DNA of 64,000 nucleotides from Mycobacterium palustre (GTDB taxonomy: Bacteria; Actinomycetota; Actinomycetes; Mycobacteriales; Mycobacteriaceae), in assembly GCF_002101785.1 (NCBI RefSeq), contig NZ_LQPJ01000136.1, forward strand, positions 124,001 to 188,000, written 5' to 3'. Below, one piece after another: positions 42,238 to 50,938 of this stretch (the stretch's first letter is position 1; every line of letters starts with the position of its first letter). A program made the translations under genes and the position numbers. A model generated the notes under the pieces. It made no database searches. It was not told the DNA's origin and saw nothing but the letters and a program-made list of their open reading frames with translations.

Positions 42238-42499
42238 AGTAGCCGGTCGCTCGAAGGTGGCGCAGCTCTTTTTGACCTGCAGAAAACCCGTGCCTCGTCA
42301 CGGGCTTGGGCCTCGAGATCCCCGAGCGCATACGACGCGGGCGCGTCGAGATCATCTCGGCTGTCGGCGTCGTCCGGCGCGGCGACCGGCAAGAGCGCGT
42401 TCTTCTAGCAGATGACTATGTCTACTGGTATGAAACCAAACAGCGGTTACATGCCGATTGCCGGGCTGTTGCGCGATATGACATCCGCGCGGGCTCGCG
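42238..42499. other. Spacer between the XRE-cupin and glnT-like genes
   Basis: About 260 bases. A plus-strand frame of 65 codons (42306-42503) exists, but it lacks a ribosome site and family resemblance, so it is not called. Part near 42420 is AT-rich (ACTATGTCTACTGGTATGAAACC). I see no hairpin strong enough to call a terminator for the XRE gene. Confidence 0.4.
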
Positions 42500-43165
42500 C
42501 TAGCTGTCGCCGCGGGCGTCCGGATAGGCGGTGATCGCCAGGAAGCGAATGGGTAACCGCACCAGTTGATGCGGGCCATGCATCGTCTCCCCGTCGAACA
42601 GCAGCGTGTCCCCGGGGCGCAGCGTGTACTCGGCGTCACCGTGGCCGTAGACCATGACGCCTTCGAGCATGTAGAGCACCTCGGTGCCGGGATGCTGGAA
42701 CTGCGGAAAGACCTCGCTGGCCTCGGTGAGTGTGACCAGCACCGGCTCCAGGCGCTTATGCCCACCGCGCAAAGCGCCCAGTAACTGGTAGTGGTGTCCG
42801 ACACGGGTACCGCGTCCTACGATCTCCGAACCCTTGCCGCTCTCGGTGTAGACGGCGTCATGACTGGTGTCGGCGCCGCGGAACAACGCTGTTACCGGTA
42901 CGTCGAGGCCCCGAGCCAATCTCGCGAGAGTGGACAAGCTGCACGAGGTTTGGGAGTTCTCGATCTTGGACAGCATCGCCTTGGAAATCCCCACCCTGTC
43001 CGCCAGCTCGACGACAGACAGTCCAGCGGAGCGCCGCAGGGTGCGGACCTGTCGGGCAATCGCTGCCTCGAGATCGTTGCCCGTCGCCGCGTCACGGAAT
43101 ACCTCCCGCTGCACGGGCGCCGGATCACCGGTGTCGCGCACGGCCTCCGGACCGCTGGCCTTCAC
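42500..43165 (-). CDS. XRE-family regulator with cupin domain (PuuR-like)
   Basis: A 221-residue regulator: residues about 35-95 form the helix-turn-helix (VRTLRRSAGLSVVELADRVGISKAMLSKIENSQTSCSLSTL), and residues about 140-215 are a cupin (QFQHPGTEVLYMLEGVMVYGHGD, LRPGDTLLFDGETMHGPHQL). This arrangement is that of PuuR-type repressors of amine catabolism. It lies upstream of, and on the same strand as, the amine/glutamate operon. It probably represses that operon through the repeats at 42201-42237 and is released by an amine or glutamylated amine. Confidence 0.88.
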   Translation of the reverse strand: MKASGPEAVRDTGDPAPVQREVFRDAATGNDLEAAIARQVRTLRRSAGLSVVELADRVGISKAMLSKIENSQTSCSLSTLARLARGLDVPVTALFRGADTSHDAVYTESGKGSEIVGRGTRVGHHYQLLGALRGGHKRLEPVLVTLTEASEVFPQFQHPGTEVLYMLEGVMVYGHGDAEYTLRPGDTLLFDGETMHGPHQLVRLPIRFLAITAYPDARGDS

Positions 43166-43771
43166 GTCGCAAGTTTAGCGGGGGATGGGCTCTCGCCGCC
43201 CTCACCGCTACCGCGACGTTCGAGGTTTGGCTTGTCGCTGTCCCGCCACCACCACGGTGCGCCCAGCCGGGCGCCGAGGTGCCGCGGTCGGGTCCCGACG
43301 TCGATCCCAGTCTTCGCCCGCTGGTGACCAGATGATCGATCTTCGTGCCGTCACCGCGTGCCGCGGGCAAGGTGGCTTGGCAACGCCTATGAGAATAATG
43401 CGATCCGAGTCGTCGAACAATCGGCGCCGATAGCACCGACATCGGGCCGGGTTGATGTCGTTCTGATCGAAGCCGCCCGAAAGCCGTTGGTACACACCAT
43501 ATTCCTCGGTTGCGTCGGACAGGTCGCCCGCCTGGCCGGGCTGGCGCCGGACAGCGCGGGTTGGCGTGCTTGCGGTTCTTGGAAGGGCGATGGCGGAGGC
43601 TCGTCGAGTTCGCCGTGCTCGCCCACGCGTTGCCGCCGGAAACCGAGCGAGTCGTGTCCCGAACCGATTTCCGCTCTGATACCCGCCGCGGGCGCGCGTG
43701 TCTTTCGGGTGTCCGGGCTGTGTCGCAATTAGGCTTGCTGCGATCACGAGGAGGGGCAGCGACGTATCGGC
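43166..43771. other. 600-bp right junction of the accessory region, no clear gene
   Basis: Several overlapping frames of 100-180 codons exist on both strands, but none has a recognisable domain or a good ribosome site, and they mutually overlap. The sequence may be decayed coding DNA. It marks the return from accessory genes to the conserved Rv0111-like gene. No tRNA, direct repeat or transposase motif was seen. GAGGAGGGG at about 43749-43757 lies 15 or more bases before the acyltransferase ATG. Confidence 0.5.
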
Positions 43772-45865
43772 ATGGGCCAGGACGCGTTAACGGCGGACAT
43801 TGAGCCGGGCGGGAGCCATCCCGCGCCGGCGTCTTCGGCTCGGCGGCCGCGGTGGGTCGCGCCCGTGCGGCGGGCCGGCCGGCTGGCGATCTGGGACCAA
43901 CCGGAGCGCCGCAGCGGCATTCCCGCGCTCGACGGGCTGCGCGCGGTGGCCGTCGCGCTGGTGCTCGTCGGCCACGGCGGGATCCCGGGCGTGACCGGCG
44001 GCTTCATCGGCGTCGACGTCTTCTTTGTGCTCAGCGGGTTTTTGATCACGTCGCTGCTGCTCGACGAGCTGCGGCGCACCGGTCGCATTGAGCTGACCGG
44101 CTTTTGGATCCGGCGGGCGCGACGGCTGCTGCCGGGTCTGGTGTTGATGGTGCTCACGGTGGCCGCGGCTCGCCAACTTCTTCCCAGTCAGGCCCTCGGC
44201 GGGTTGCGCAACGACGCGATCGCGGCGTTCCTCTGGGTGGCCAACTGGCGGTTCGTGGCCCAAAAGACCGATTACTTCACGCAGGGCGCGCCGCCGTCGC
44301 CGCTCCAGCACACCTGGTCGCTCGGGGTGGAGGAGCAGTATTACTTCGTCTGGCCGGTGCTGCTGATCGCAGTGACCCTGCTGCTGGCCGCGCGCGCCAG
44401 GCGCTGCTTCCGGCGGGCCACCGTGGGGGATGTGCGGTTCGCCACGTTCGTGATCGCGACCCTCGGCGCGCTGGCGTCGGCCGCGCTCGCCGTCGTCGTC
44501 GCGTCGGAGGCCACGCGGGACCGGATCTATTTCGGCACCGACACCCGCGCGCAGGCGTTGTTGACCGGCTCGGCGGCAGCCGCCCTGCTGGTGCGGGATT
44601 GGCCGTCGCTGAATCGCGGCTGGTGCCTGATCCGGACCCGGTGGGCGCGACGCACCGCGCGCGTGCTGCCGCTGCTCGGGCTGGCCGGGCTGGCCGCGGC
44701 GACGCACTATGCGACGGGCGGCGCAAGCGAATTCCGCCACGGCCTGCTGATCGGCGTCGCGATCGCGTCGGTCCTCGTGGTGGCCCCCGTGGCGCTCGAG
44801 CAGCGCGGCGCGGTCGCGCGCATCCTGGCACTGCCTCCCTTGGTGTGGCTCGGCACCATCTCCTACGGCGTGTACCTGTGGCACTGGCCGATCTTCTTGG
44901 CGCTCAACGGCGAACGCACGGGATGGTCCGGGCTGCCGCTGTTCGCCGCCCGGTGCGGCGCGACGGTGGCGGCGGCCGGCGCGTCATGGTGGCTGATCGA
45001 ACAGCCCATCCGGCGCTGGCGGCCCGCGCGGGTGCCGCTGTTGCCGCTGGCCGCGGCCACCGTGGCCACCGCCGCGGCGGTGACCCTGCTGGTGGTTCCC
45101 GTCGGAACCGGTCCGGCCCTGCGCGAGCCGAACCTGCCGCCCGGCGTCTCGGCGGTCGCCGCGGTGTCCGCGTCACCGCCGCAGGTCAACCACCCCGGAC
45201 CCCGGGATCCCAACCGGCCGTTCACCGTTTCGGTGTTCGGCGACTCGATCGGGTGGACCTGGATGCACTACCTCCCTCCGACGCCGGGATTCGCGTTCGT
45301 CGACCACACGGTCATCGGTTGCAGCCTGGTCCGCGGCACCCCGTACCGCTACATCGGCCAAACGCTTGAGCAGCGGTCCGAATGCGACGGTTGGCCCATC
45401 AGGTGGTCGGCGCAGATGAACCAGGACCGGCCGGACGTCGCGCTGCTCATCATCGGCCGCTGGGAGACGGTGGATCGCGTCAACGAGGGCCAGTGGACCC
45501 ACATCGGCGACCCGACCTTCGACGCCTACCTCAACGGCGAACTCGAGCGAGCGCTAAACATCGTGGGCTCCAACGGTGTTCGGGTCGTCGTCGCCACCGT
45601 GCCCTACAGCCGGGGCGGCGAAAAGCCGGACGGGCGCTTATACCCCGAGGACCAGCCCGACCGTGTCAACCTCTGGAACGCGATGCTGCGCAAAACCGTT
45701 GCCCACCACCCGAACGTACAGATCCTCGACCTGAACAAAAAGCTCTGCCCGGACGGCGTTTACACCGCCAAGGTGGACGGCATCAAGGTGCGCAGCGACG
45801 GCGTCCACCTCACGCCCGAGGGCGTGAAGTGGCTGACGCCGTGGCTCGAGGAGTCGCTGAGGTAA
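43772..45865 (+). CDS. Membrane acyltransferase with SGNH domain (Rv0111-like, OafA family)
   Basis: A 697-residue protein. After an N-terminal cytoplasmic stretch, residues about 45-440 form an acyltransferase-3 domain with some ten membrane helices (LDGLRAVAVALVLVGHGG, GFIGVDVFFVLSGFLITSLLL, HTWSLGVEEQYYFVWPVL). The rest is an extracytoplasmic SGNH hydrolase-like domain with the serine in SVFGDSIGWTW and the Asp-x-x-His-type end SDGVHLTPEGVKWL. Such enzymes add acyl groups to cell-envelope glycans or glycolipids. It matches Rv0111 and restores M. tuberculosis gene order. Its stop lies 2 bases from the convergent methyltransferase. Confidence 0.88.
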   Translation: MGQDALTADIEPGGSHPAPASSARRPRWVAPVRRAGRLAIWDQPERRSGIPALDGLRAVAVALVLVGHGGIPGVTGGFIGVDVFFVLSGFLITSLLLDELRRTGRIELTGFWIRRARRLLPGLVLMVLTVAAARQLLPSQALGGLRNDAIAAFLWVANWRFVAQKTDYFTQGAPPSPLQHTWSLGVEEQYYFVWPVLLIAVTLLLAARARRCFRRATVGDVRFATFVIATLGALASAALAVVVASEATRDRIYFGTDTRAQALLTGSAAAALLVRDWPSLNRGWCLIRTRWARRTARVLPLLGLAGLAAATHYATGGASEFRHGLLIGVAIASVLVVAPVALEQRGAVARILALPPLVWLGTISYGVYLWHWPIFLALNGERTGWSGLPLFAARCGATVAAAGASWWLIEQPIRRWRPARVPLLPLAAATVATAAAVTLLVVPVGTGPALREPNLPPGVSAVAAVSASPPQVNHPGPRDPNRPFTVSVFGDSIGWTWMHYLPPTPGFAFVDHTVIGCSLVRGTPYRYIGQTLEQRSECDGWPIRWSAQMNQDRPDVALLIIGRWETVDRVNEGQWTHIGDPTFDAYLNGELERALNIVGSNGVRVVVATVPYSRGGEKPDGRLYPEDQPDRVNLWNAMLRKTVAHHPNVQILDLNKKLCPDGVYTAKVDGIKVRSDGVHLTPEGVKWLTPWLEESLR

Positions 45866-45867
45866 AG

Positions 45868-46527
45868 CTAATCGCCCGTGCGACAGCTGATTTCCATGCT
45901 GTCGCTGTCGCGGACCTGGAAGTTGAAGCTGACGTAGCCGTTATCGGGATTGCGCACCCGGTCGAGGTAGGGCTAGGTGTCCGCGGCGCTGGTGTTGTCG
46001 GCGACCACCAGCGCCCCGGTCGACATGCGCGGTTCGAGCAGCTCGATCACCGGCAGGTACAGATCCTTCCAGCCGTCGAGCAGGACGAACTCGACCGGTC
46101 CGTCGAGGCCGGCCAGCGTGGACAAGGCGTCCCCTTCCAGGACGGTGATCACGTCGGCCAGCCCGGTGTCGGCGAATGTTTGCTTGGCCGCCGCGATCTT
46201 GGTGGCGTTCAGTTCCGTGGTCACCACGCGACCGGCGCCGTTGTCACGCACCGCGGCCGCGAGGTAAACGGCCGAGATGCCGAACGACATCCCGAACTCC
46301 ACGACCGTGGTCGGTCGGGTCGCGCGCACCAGCGAATACAGCAGGCGTCCGGCCTCGGGGGTAACCGGGATGTAGAACTCGCTCATCGCGTCGGCGCGCT
46401 CCTGCGCGGTCATCGGGCGGTCGAGGTCGCCGCGCATGTCGCGCAGCCGCGACATCTGGTTCTTGGCTTCGTCGTACATCCGGTCGAGGACGGTCGAGAC
46501 CTTGGGGTCCTGCAGCGTTATGGCCAT
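45868..46527 (-). pseudogene. SAM-dependent O-methyltransferase with an in-frame amber stop
   Basis: The intact part (184 residues) is a class I O-methyltransferase: SEFYIPVTPEAGRLLYSLV, VVEFGMSFGISAVYLAAAV as the SAM loop, VLEGDALSTLAGL, VEFVLLDGWKDLYLPVIELL and ALVVADNTSAADT. A TAG follows at 45975-45973. The same frame then continues for 34 more codons (PYLDRVRNPDNGYVSF, DSMEISCRTGD) to a second stop at 45868. The total of about 219 codons equals the size of the Rv0187-type enzymes, so the tail belongs to the gene. The loss removes the last strands of the fold. Truncation, readthrough or sequence error are all possible. Confidence 0.82.
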
Positions 46528-46602
46528 GCACTCGAGAGTAGGCCCTCGCGTGGAGTCGGTCGGAATGGGTTTGAGGATGACTCGCGTAGCCGGGCCGGCC
46601 GG

Positions 46603-47556
46603 TCACCGTGAACCGTGCGGCAGCAGCACGATCTTGCCGCGGGTGTGCCGCTTTTCGAGTTCTTCGAAGGCGTCGGCGACCCGATCCAGCGGGTAGGTGG
46701 CGGCGATCTCGAAATCGATTGCGCCGGTGGCGATCAGGTCGGCCATTTCGGAGAGCACTTCGCGTGTCGACGCGTCGGTGCTGCCTTCGGTCTTGGCCCC
46801 GACCTCGCCGGCCTTCTGGAAGGAGATGATCGTTTCGATCCGCTCCGGCGCCACACCGAGGTCCACGGCGAGCTGGACGTACTGCGGCCCGAACAGATCG
46901 ATGAACGCGTCGATGCCGTCCGGCGCCGCCTCGCGCAGCCGCGTCTCGAGGCCCTCGAAATCAGGGCCGTAGGGGATCGGGGTGACGCCGTGCGCGCGCA
47001 GCCAGTCGGCGTTGCCCGGTCCGGCGATACCGAGCACTCGCGCCTTGCGCAGCACCAACAGTTGCACGACCAGGCTGCCAACGCCGCCCGCCGCGGCCGA
47101 CACGGCTACCGTCTCACCCGGCTGCGGCGCGACCGCGCGGACAGCGGCATAGGCGGTAGCACCGACGACGTAAAGCGAACCGGCGACCTCCCAACTCAAT
47201 TGGGGGGGCTTGCGGATGAGTTGATCCACCGGGACCGCGGTGTGGGTGGCATGGCTGGAGCGACGGAAGCTGAACCCCAGAACCTCGTCGCCGATGGAGA
47301 ACTCGGTCACGTCGGGCCCTACGGCGGTCACCACGCCGGCGAGGTCGCTGCCTTCACCGGAGGGAAATGTGGCGGGGAACATTTCGTGGATGGCCCCGGA
47401 CCGGATCGCGGCTTCGCCGGGGTTGATGCCGGCCGCGCGCACCTCGACCACCACCTCGCCCGCGCCTGGGACCGGCATGTCGACGTCGGCCACGTACAGC
47501 ACGTCGCGGCCCCCGTAGCGATCGAACCGTACCGCACGTGCCACCGCGTCGGCCAT
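46603..47556 (-). CDS. Zinc-independent quinone-oxidoreductase-like MDR protein
   Basis: A 317-residue medium-chain reductase: VRFDRYGGRDVLYVADVDMPVPGAGEVVVEV, AAGINPGEAAIRSG, GSDLAGVVTAVGPDVTEFSIGDEVLGF and VSAAAGGVGSLVVQLL as the NADPH loop. No zinc ligands are present, so it is an NADPH:quinone or enone reductase type rather than an alcohol dehydrogenase. It lies upstream of the methyltransferase with a 75-base gap on the same strand. Substrate unknown; a role in handling reactive carbonyls or quinones is common for the family. Confidence 0.88.
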   Translation of the reverse strand: MADAVARAVRFDRYGGRDVLYVADVDMPVPGAGEVVVEVRAAGINPGEAAIRSGAIHEMFPATFPSGEGSDLAGVVTAVGPDVTEFSIGDEVLGFSFRRSSHATHTAVPVDQLIRKPPQLSWEVAGSLYVVGATAYAAVRAVAPQPGETVAVSAAAGGVGSLVVQLLVLRKARVLGIAGPGNADWLRAHGVTPIPYGPDFEGLETRLREAAPDGIDAFIDLFGPQYVQLAVDLGVAPERIETIISFQKAGEVGAKTEGSTDASTREVLSEMADLIATGAIDFEIAATYPLDRVADAFEELEKRHTRGKIVLLPHGSR

Positions 47557-47713
47557 AGTGCACCCTTCACCGCATCTCGCCTTTTTCTTTCACCCCAGCA
47601 TAGGCGCCGACGCGCCGGGCGGCCCGGGCGCGCCCCGCGCCGCCCTTGTCCGGGCACACATTTCGCAGTAGCGTCAGGCGCCGCGGCGGAACTGCGGATT
47701 GACAAGGAGCCCG

Positions 47714-48340
47714 ATGGATCTAGCCCGCATCAGTGTCGCCGGCTGGGCGGCGGCCACCATTGCGGTCGGGACCGCGACAACCGGCTGCGGCAAGGACCAC
47801 GAAACTTCCTCGCCCGGGTCCTCCACCACGTCCCCGACCGCCGTCTCGTCGTCGACCGAGTCCACCGCGGTGACCATCCCGTCGCCGGGACAACCAGCCG
47901 ACTACAGTTCGTTGCTGATCAAGCCCAGTGACATCGGCGCCGACATCACCACCCCCCAGCCGCCCGTGCTGAACCCCAACAACGCGGCGGGCGTGGCGCA
48001 ACTCTTCGCCAACGGCGACAACAGCCGCCGGATCGGGGACACGATCTTGATCGTCGCCGACCCGGCTGCCGCGGTCGCCGGCCTCGAGAACACCAAGGCC
48101 AACTACCGCGGCAAGGTCACCGGCGCCTGGCAGCCCGTGGACGTCGGGGCCAACGGGGCGATGATTTCCGGTAATTCGCCGGACAATTCGCAGGCGGTGA
48201 CGGTGCTCGTGTTCACCCAGGGCAGGGCGCTGGTCAACCTCGAATTCGACAGTGCGCCGAATAATTCGATCGACCCCGCGACGGCGACCGACATCGGGCG
48301 CAAGCAAGCGGCGGCGATCAAGAACGGGTTGCCCCGCTAG
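47714..48340 (+). CDS. Probable secreted lipoprotein
   Basis: A 208-residue protein. The ATG at 47714 follows AAGGAG by 4 bases; a TTG at 47699 is less likely. Residues 1-24 form a signal peptide ending in a lipobox-like TATTGC, so Cys25 would be lipid-modified. A Ser/Thr-rich linker (ETSSPGSSTTSPTAVSSST) leads to a globular domain of about 150 residues (YSSLLIKPSDIGADI, GDTILIVADPAAAVAGLENT, NSPDNSQAVTVLVFTQGRALV). This plan is common in mycobacterial Lpp/Lpq-type lipoproteins; I cannot name the family. It converges on ldtA with a 37-base gap. Confidence 0.8.
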   Translation: MDLARISVAGWAAATIAVGTATTGCGKDHETSSPGSSTTSPTAVSSSTESTAVTIPSPGQPADYSSLLIKPSDIGADITTPQPPVLNPNNAAGVAQLFANGDNSRRIGDTILIVADPAAAVAGLENTKANYRGKVTGAWQPVDVGANGAMISGNSPDNSQAVTVLVFTQGRALVNLEFDSAPNNSIDPATATDIGRKQAAAIKNGLPR

Positions 48341-48377
48341 ACGGTGACCGCCAACGCCGTTGTCCCGCAACGTCGGA

Positions 48378-49166
48378 TCAGGCGACGACCTCGATCGGAT
48401 CGCCGACGTTGACCTGGTTGAAGTACCAGGCGGCGTTGTCGGGGCTCAAGTTGATGCATCCGTGGCTGACGTTGGCATGCCCCTGCGAGTCGACCGACCA
48501 GGGGGCCGAGTGCACGTAAACGCCGCTCCAGGTGACCCGGACCGCGTACTGCGCCGTGATCTTGTAGCCCTCCGGGGAACTCAGCGGGATGCCGATGGTC
48601 CGCGAGTCCATCACCACGGTGCGCTGCTTCTCGAGGGCGGTGAAGTTGCCGATCGGGGTCGGCCGGCTGGGCTTGCCCATCGATGCCGGCATGGTGCGCA
48701 ACACCTCGCCATTGCGGCTGACCGTGAAGGTGTGCGAGGACAGGCTGGCGACGCCGAGCAAAGCGTCACCGGTGTCGAAGCCGGTTTTCAGCGCCTGTAC
48801 CCCCACCGAAACATGGCTGTGCGCGGGCCAGTACTGGTTCGGAACCCAGTGCACGACGTTGTTCTCGACCCACTGGAAGTGGCCGGGCATGTCGCCGGGC
48901 GACGTGACGTGGATGGATCGTTGGGCGGCGGGCCGATCGGTGACCGGCGCGGTGAAGGTGACGACGACGGGGTGCGCCACGCCCACCACCGCACCGTTAG
49001 CGGGCAAAACCGAGGCAACCTGCGGTACGGGCTGGGGCAAAGGCACCGCGGCCACGCTGCGTGCGCCGCTGCCCAGCGCGCCCATCGCCGTGATCGCAAC
49101 CATCACGGATAGATAACGGAACGCCCGGCGCGCGGCGCGCCCCCTTTGACTCGGTTCAACGGACAC
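48378..49166 (-). CDS. ldtA: L,D-transpeptidase (LdtMt1/LdtA type)
   Basis: A 262-residue envelope enzyme. The N-terminus has an uncleaved or cleavable signal/anchor (VMVAITAMGALGSGARSVAA). An Ig-like domain follows (PANGAVVGVAHPVVVTF), then the YkuD catalytic domain with the active-site cysteine in NVSHGCINLSPDNAAWYF and the upstream histidine in VYVHSAPW. It makes 3-3 cross-links in peptidoglycan, the form that carbapenems block. It corresponds to Rv0116c in position and sequence. The start is a GTG at 49166. Confidence 0.93.
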   Translation of the reverse strand: MSVEPSQRGRAARRAFRYLSVMVAITAMGALGSGARSVAAVPLPQPVPQVASVLPANGAVVGVAHPVVVTFTAPVTDRPAAQRSIHVTSPGDMPGHFQWVENNVVHWVPNQYWPAHSHVSVGVQALKTGFDTGDALLGVASLSSHTFTVSRNGEVLRTMPASMGKPSRPTPIGNFTALEKQRTVVMDSRTIGIPLSSPEGYKITAQYAVRVTWSGVYVHSAPWSVDSQGHANVSHGCINLSPDNAAWYFNQVNVGDPIEVVA

Positions 49167-49298
49167 ATCGATATTCTACTGGCTGTCGCGCGGTTACGGC
49201 CCCCAGCAAACGATGCCGACTTAGCTGGCTCGCGCCGATAACGGTCGGATCACCGGTTGAGCGCGATCACATCACGGCCCGCCCAGCAAGGAGCACGC

Positions 49299-49955
49299 AT
49301 GACCGCAGACGACCCCTACACGCGCCCAATGGCGGGTTCGGCCGCCCTGGTGCTGATCGACGTGCAGCGCGATTTCGTCGACGCCCCGGGCGGTGGCGCC
49401 TCGATGCCCGTCGAGGGCACCCATGACGCGATCCCGGCGATGGCCCGGCTGGCGACGGCCTTTCGGCGGCGGGGGCTGCCCATCGTGCACGTGGTCCGCC
49501 TCTACCGCCCGGATGGGTCGAACGTCGAGCCCGTGCGGCGCTTATCGATAGAACGCGGTGCGCGAATTGCCCTGCCCGGTAGCCCCGGTTCGCAGATCGC
49601 CGCCGAGCTGCTGCCCAATGTGGTTGAGCTGGACCACGAATCGTTGTTGGCCGGCGGCTTGCAACAGTTGTCGCCGACCGAGCACGTGCTGTACAAACCG
49701 CGGTGGGGGGCCTTCTACGGCACCCGCCTCGAGCGGCACCTGCGCGAAAGGGGCAGTGACACCCTGGTTTTCGGCGGATGCAACTTCCCGAACTGCCCCC
49801 GCACCTCGATCTACGAAGCGTCCGAACGTGACTTTCGTATCGTGCTGGTGTCCGACGCCATCTCGGGCCTGTATGACCGCGGCATAGCAGAATGCCGCGG
49901 CATCGGGGTCGCGGTCTGGGACCTGTCGCAGACGCTGGACTGGCTGGCACCCTAG
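49299..49955 (+). CDS. Isochorismatase-family cysteine hydrolase
   Basis: A 218-residue hydrolase. The catalytic aspartate is in ALVLIDVQRDFVDAPGG, the lysine in YKPRWGAFYGT and the nucleophile in VFGGCNFPNCPRTSIYEAS. It probably hydrolyses an amide (nicotinamidase-, N-carbamoyl- or ureide-type) rather than isochorismate itself. AAGGAG lies 6 bases before the ATG at 49299, which excludes the longer frame from 49257. It is upstream of oxyS on the same strand and is not in the equivalent place in M. tuberculosis. Confidence 0.87.
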   Translation: MTADDPYTRPMAGSAALVLIDVQRDFVDAPGGGASMPVEGTHDAIPAMARLATAFRRRGLPIVHVVRLYRPDGSNVEPVRRLSIERGARIALPGSPGSQIAAELLPNVVELDHESLLAGGLQQLSPTEHVLYKPRWGAFYGTRLERHLRERGSDTLVFGGCNFPNCPRTSIYEASERDFRIVLVSDAISGLYDRGIAECRGIGVAVWDLSQTLDWLAP

Positions 49956-50005
49956 CGACGCGTTAGCCTCAGCGACATCGGTATCCGGAGGCCGAGGAGG
50001 GGCGG

Positions 50006-50938
50006 GTGCTTTTCCGTCAGTTGGAGTACTTCGTCGCGGTCGCCCAGGAACGCCACTTCGCCAGGGCGGCCGAGAAGTGCTACGTATCCCAGCCCGCACT
50101 GTCGGCCGCGATCGCCAAGCTCGAACGGGAACTCAACGTCACGCTGATCAACCGCGGGCACAGCTTCGAGGGCCTTACCCCGGAAGGCGAGCGACTGGTC
50201 GTGTGGGCCAAGCGGATTCTCGCCGAGCACGACGCCTTCAAGGCCGAGGTGCATGCCGTGCGATCCGGGATCACGGGAACGCTTCGGCTGGGCACGGTGC
50301 CCACCGCCTCGACCACCGCGTCCCTGGTGCTCTCGGCGTTCTGCTCGGAGCACCCCCTGGTCAAGGTGCAGATCCTTTCCCGGCTGGCGGCCACCGAACT
50401 GTACCGGCGCCTGCGCGAATTCGATCTGGACGCCGCGATCGTGCACACCGCTCCCGGCGACGCGCACGACATGACGCTGGTGCCCCTGTACGAGGAGCAC
50501 TACGTGCTGCTGTCTTCGGCCGACATGTTGCCCTCCGGGGCGTCGACGCTGGCGTGGCCGGAGGCCGCGCAGTTGCCGCTGGCGCTGCTGACCGCCGAGA
50601 TGCGCGACCGGCAGATCATCGACAAGACCTTCGCCGACCACGCGATCAGCGTGACGCCACAGGTCGAGACCGACTCCGTCGCTTCGCTATTGGCTCAGGT
50701 CGCGACGGGCAACTGGGCGTGCATCGTGCCGCACACGTGGCTGTGGACGTCGCCGCTCGGCGCGGACATCCGCGCGGTGGAAATGGTCGACCCCGTGGTG
50801 AAAGCGGAGATCGCGCTGGCCACCAACTCGACCGGGCCGGGCTCACCGATCGCCCGCGCGCTCACCGCGTCCGCGCAGCAGCTGGCCCTGAACGAGTTCT
50901 TCGACGCACAGCTGTCGGGCATCACGCGCCGGCGTTGA
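50006..50938 (+). CDS. oxyS: LysR-family regulator OxyS
   Basis: A 310-residue LysR protein: the N-terminal winged helix (MLFRQLEYFVAVAQERHFARAAEKCYVSQPALSAAIAKLE), a linker helix, and a two-lobed effector domain (GTLRLGTVPTASTTASLVLSAF). It matches Rv0117 (OxyS), implicated in the oxidative stress response and in repression of katG. The start is a GTG after GAGGAGGGGCG. It converges on oxcA with a 17-base overlap of the 3' ends. Confidence 0.92.
   Translation: MLFRQLEYFVAVAQERHFARAAEKCYVSQPALSAAIAKLERELNVTLINRGHSFEGLTPEGERLVVWAKRILAEHDAFKAEVHAVRSGITGTLRLGTVPTASTTASLVLSAFCSEHPLVKVQILSRLAATELYRRLREFDLDAAIVHTAPGDAHDMTLVPLYEEHYVLLSSADMLPSGASTLAWPEAAQLPLALLTAEMRDRQIIDKTFADHAISVTPQVETDSVASLLAQVATGNWACIVPHTWLWTSPLGADIRAVEMVDPVVKAEIALATNSTGPGSPIARALTASAQQLALNEFFDAQLSGITRRR

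Noticed and set aside
42306..42503. A 65-codon plus-strand frame between the XRE-cupin and glnT-like genes
   Set aside because: It has no ribosome site, start support or family likeness and lies antisense to the end of the XRE gene and the promoter region.
43208..43747. Frames of 100-180 codons on both strands
   Set aside because: They overlap each other, have odd composition and no domain; kept only as an unexplained junction.
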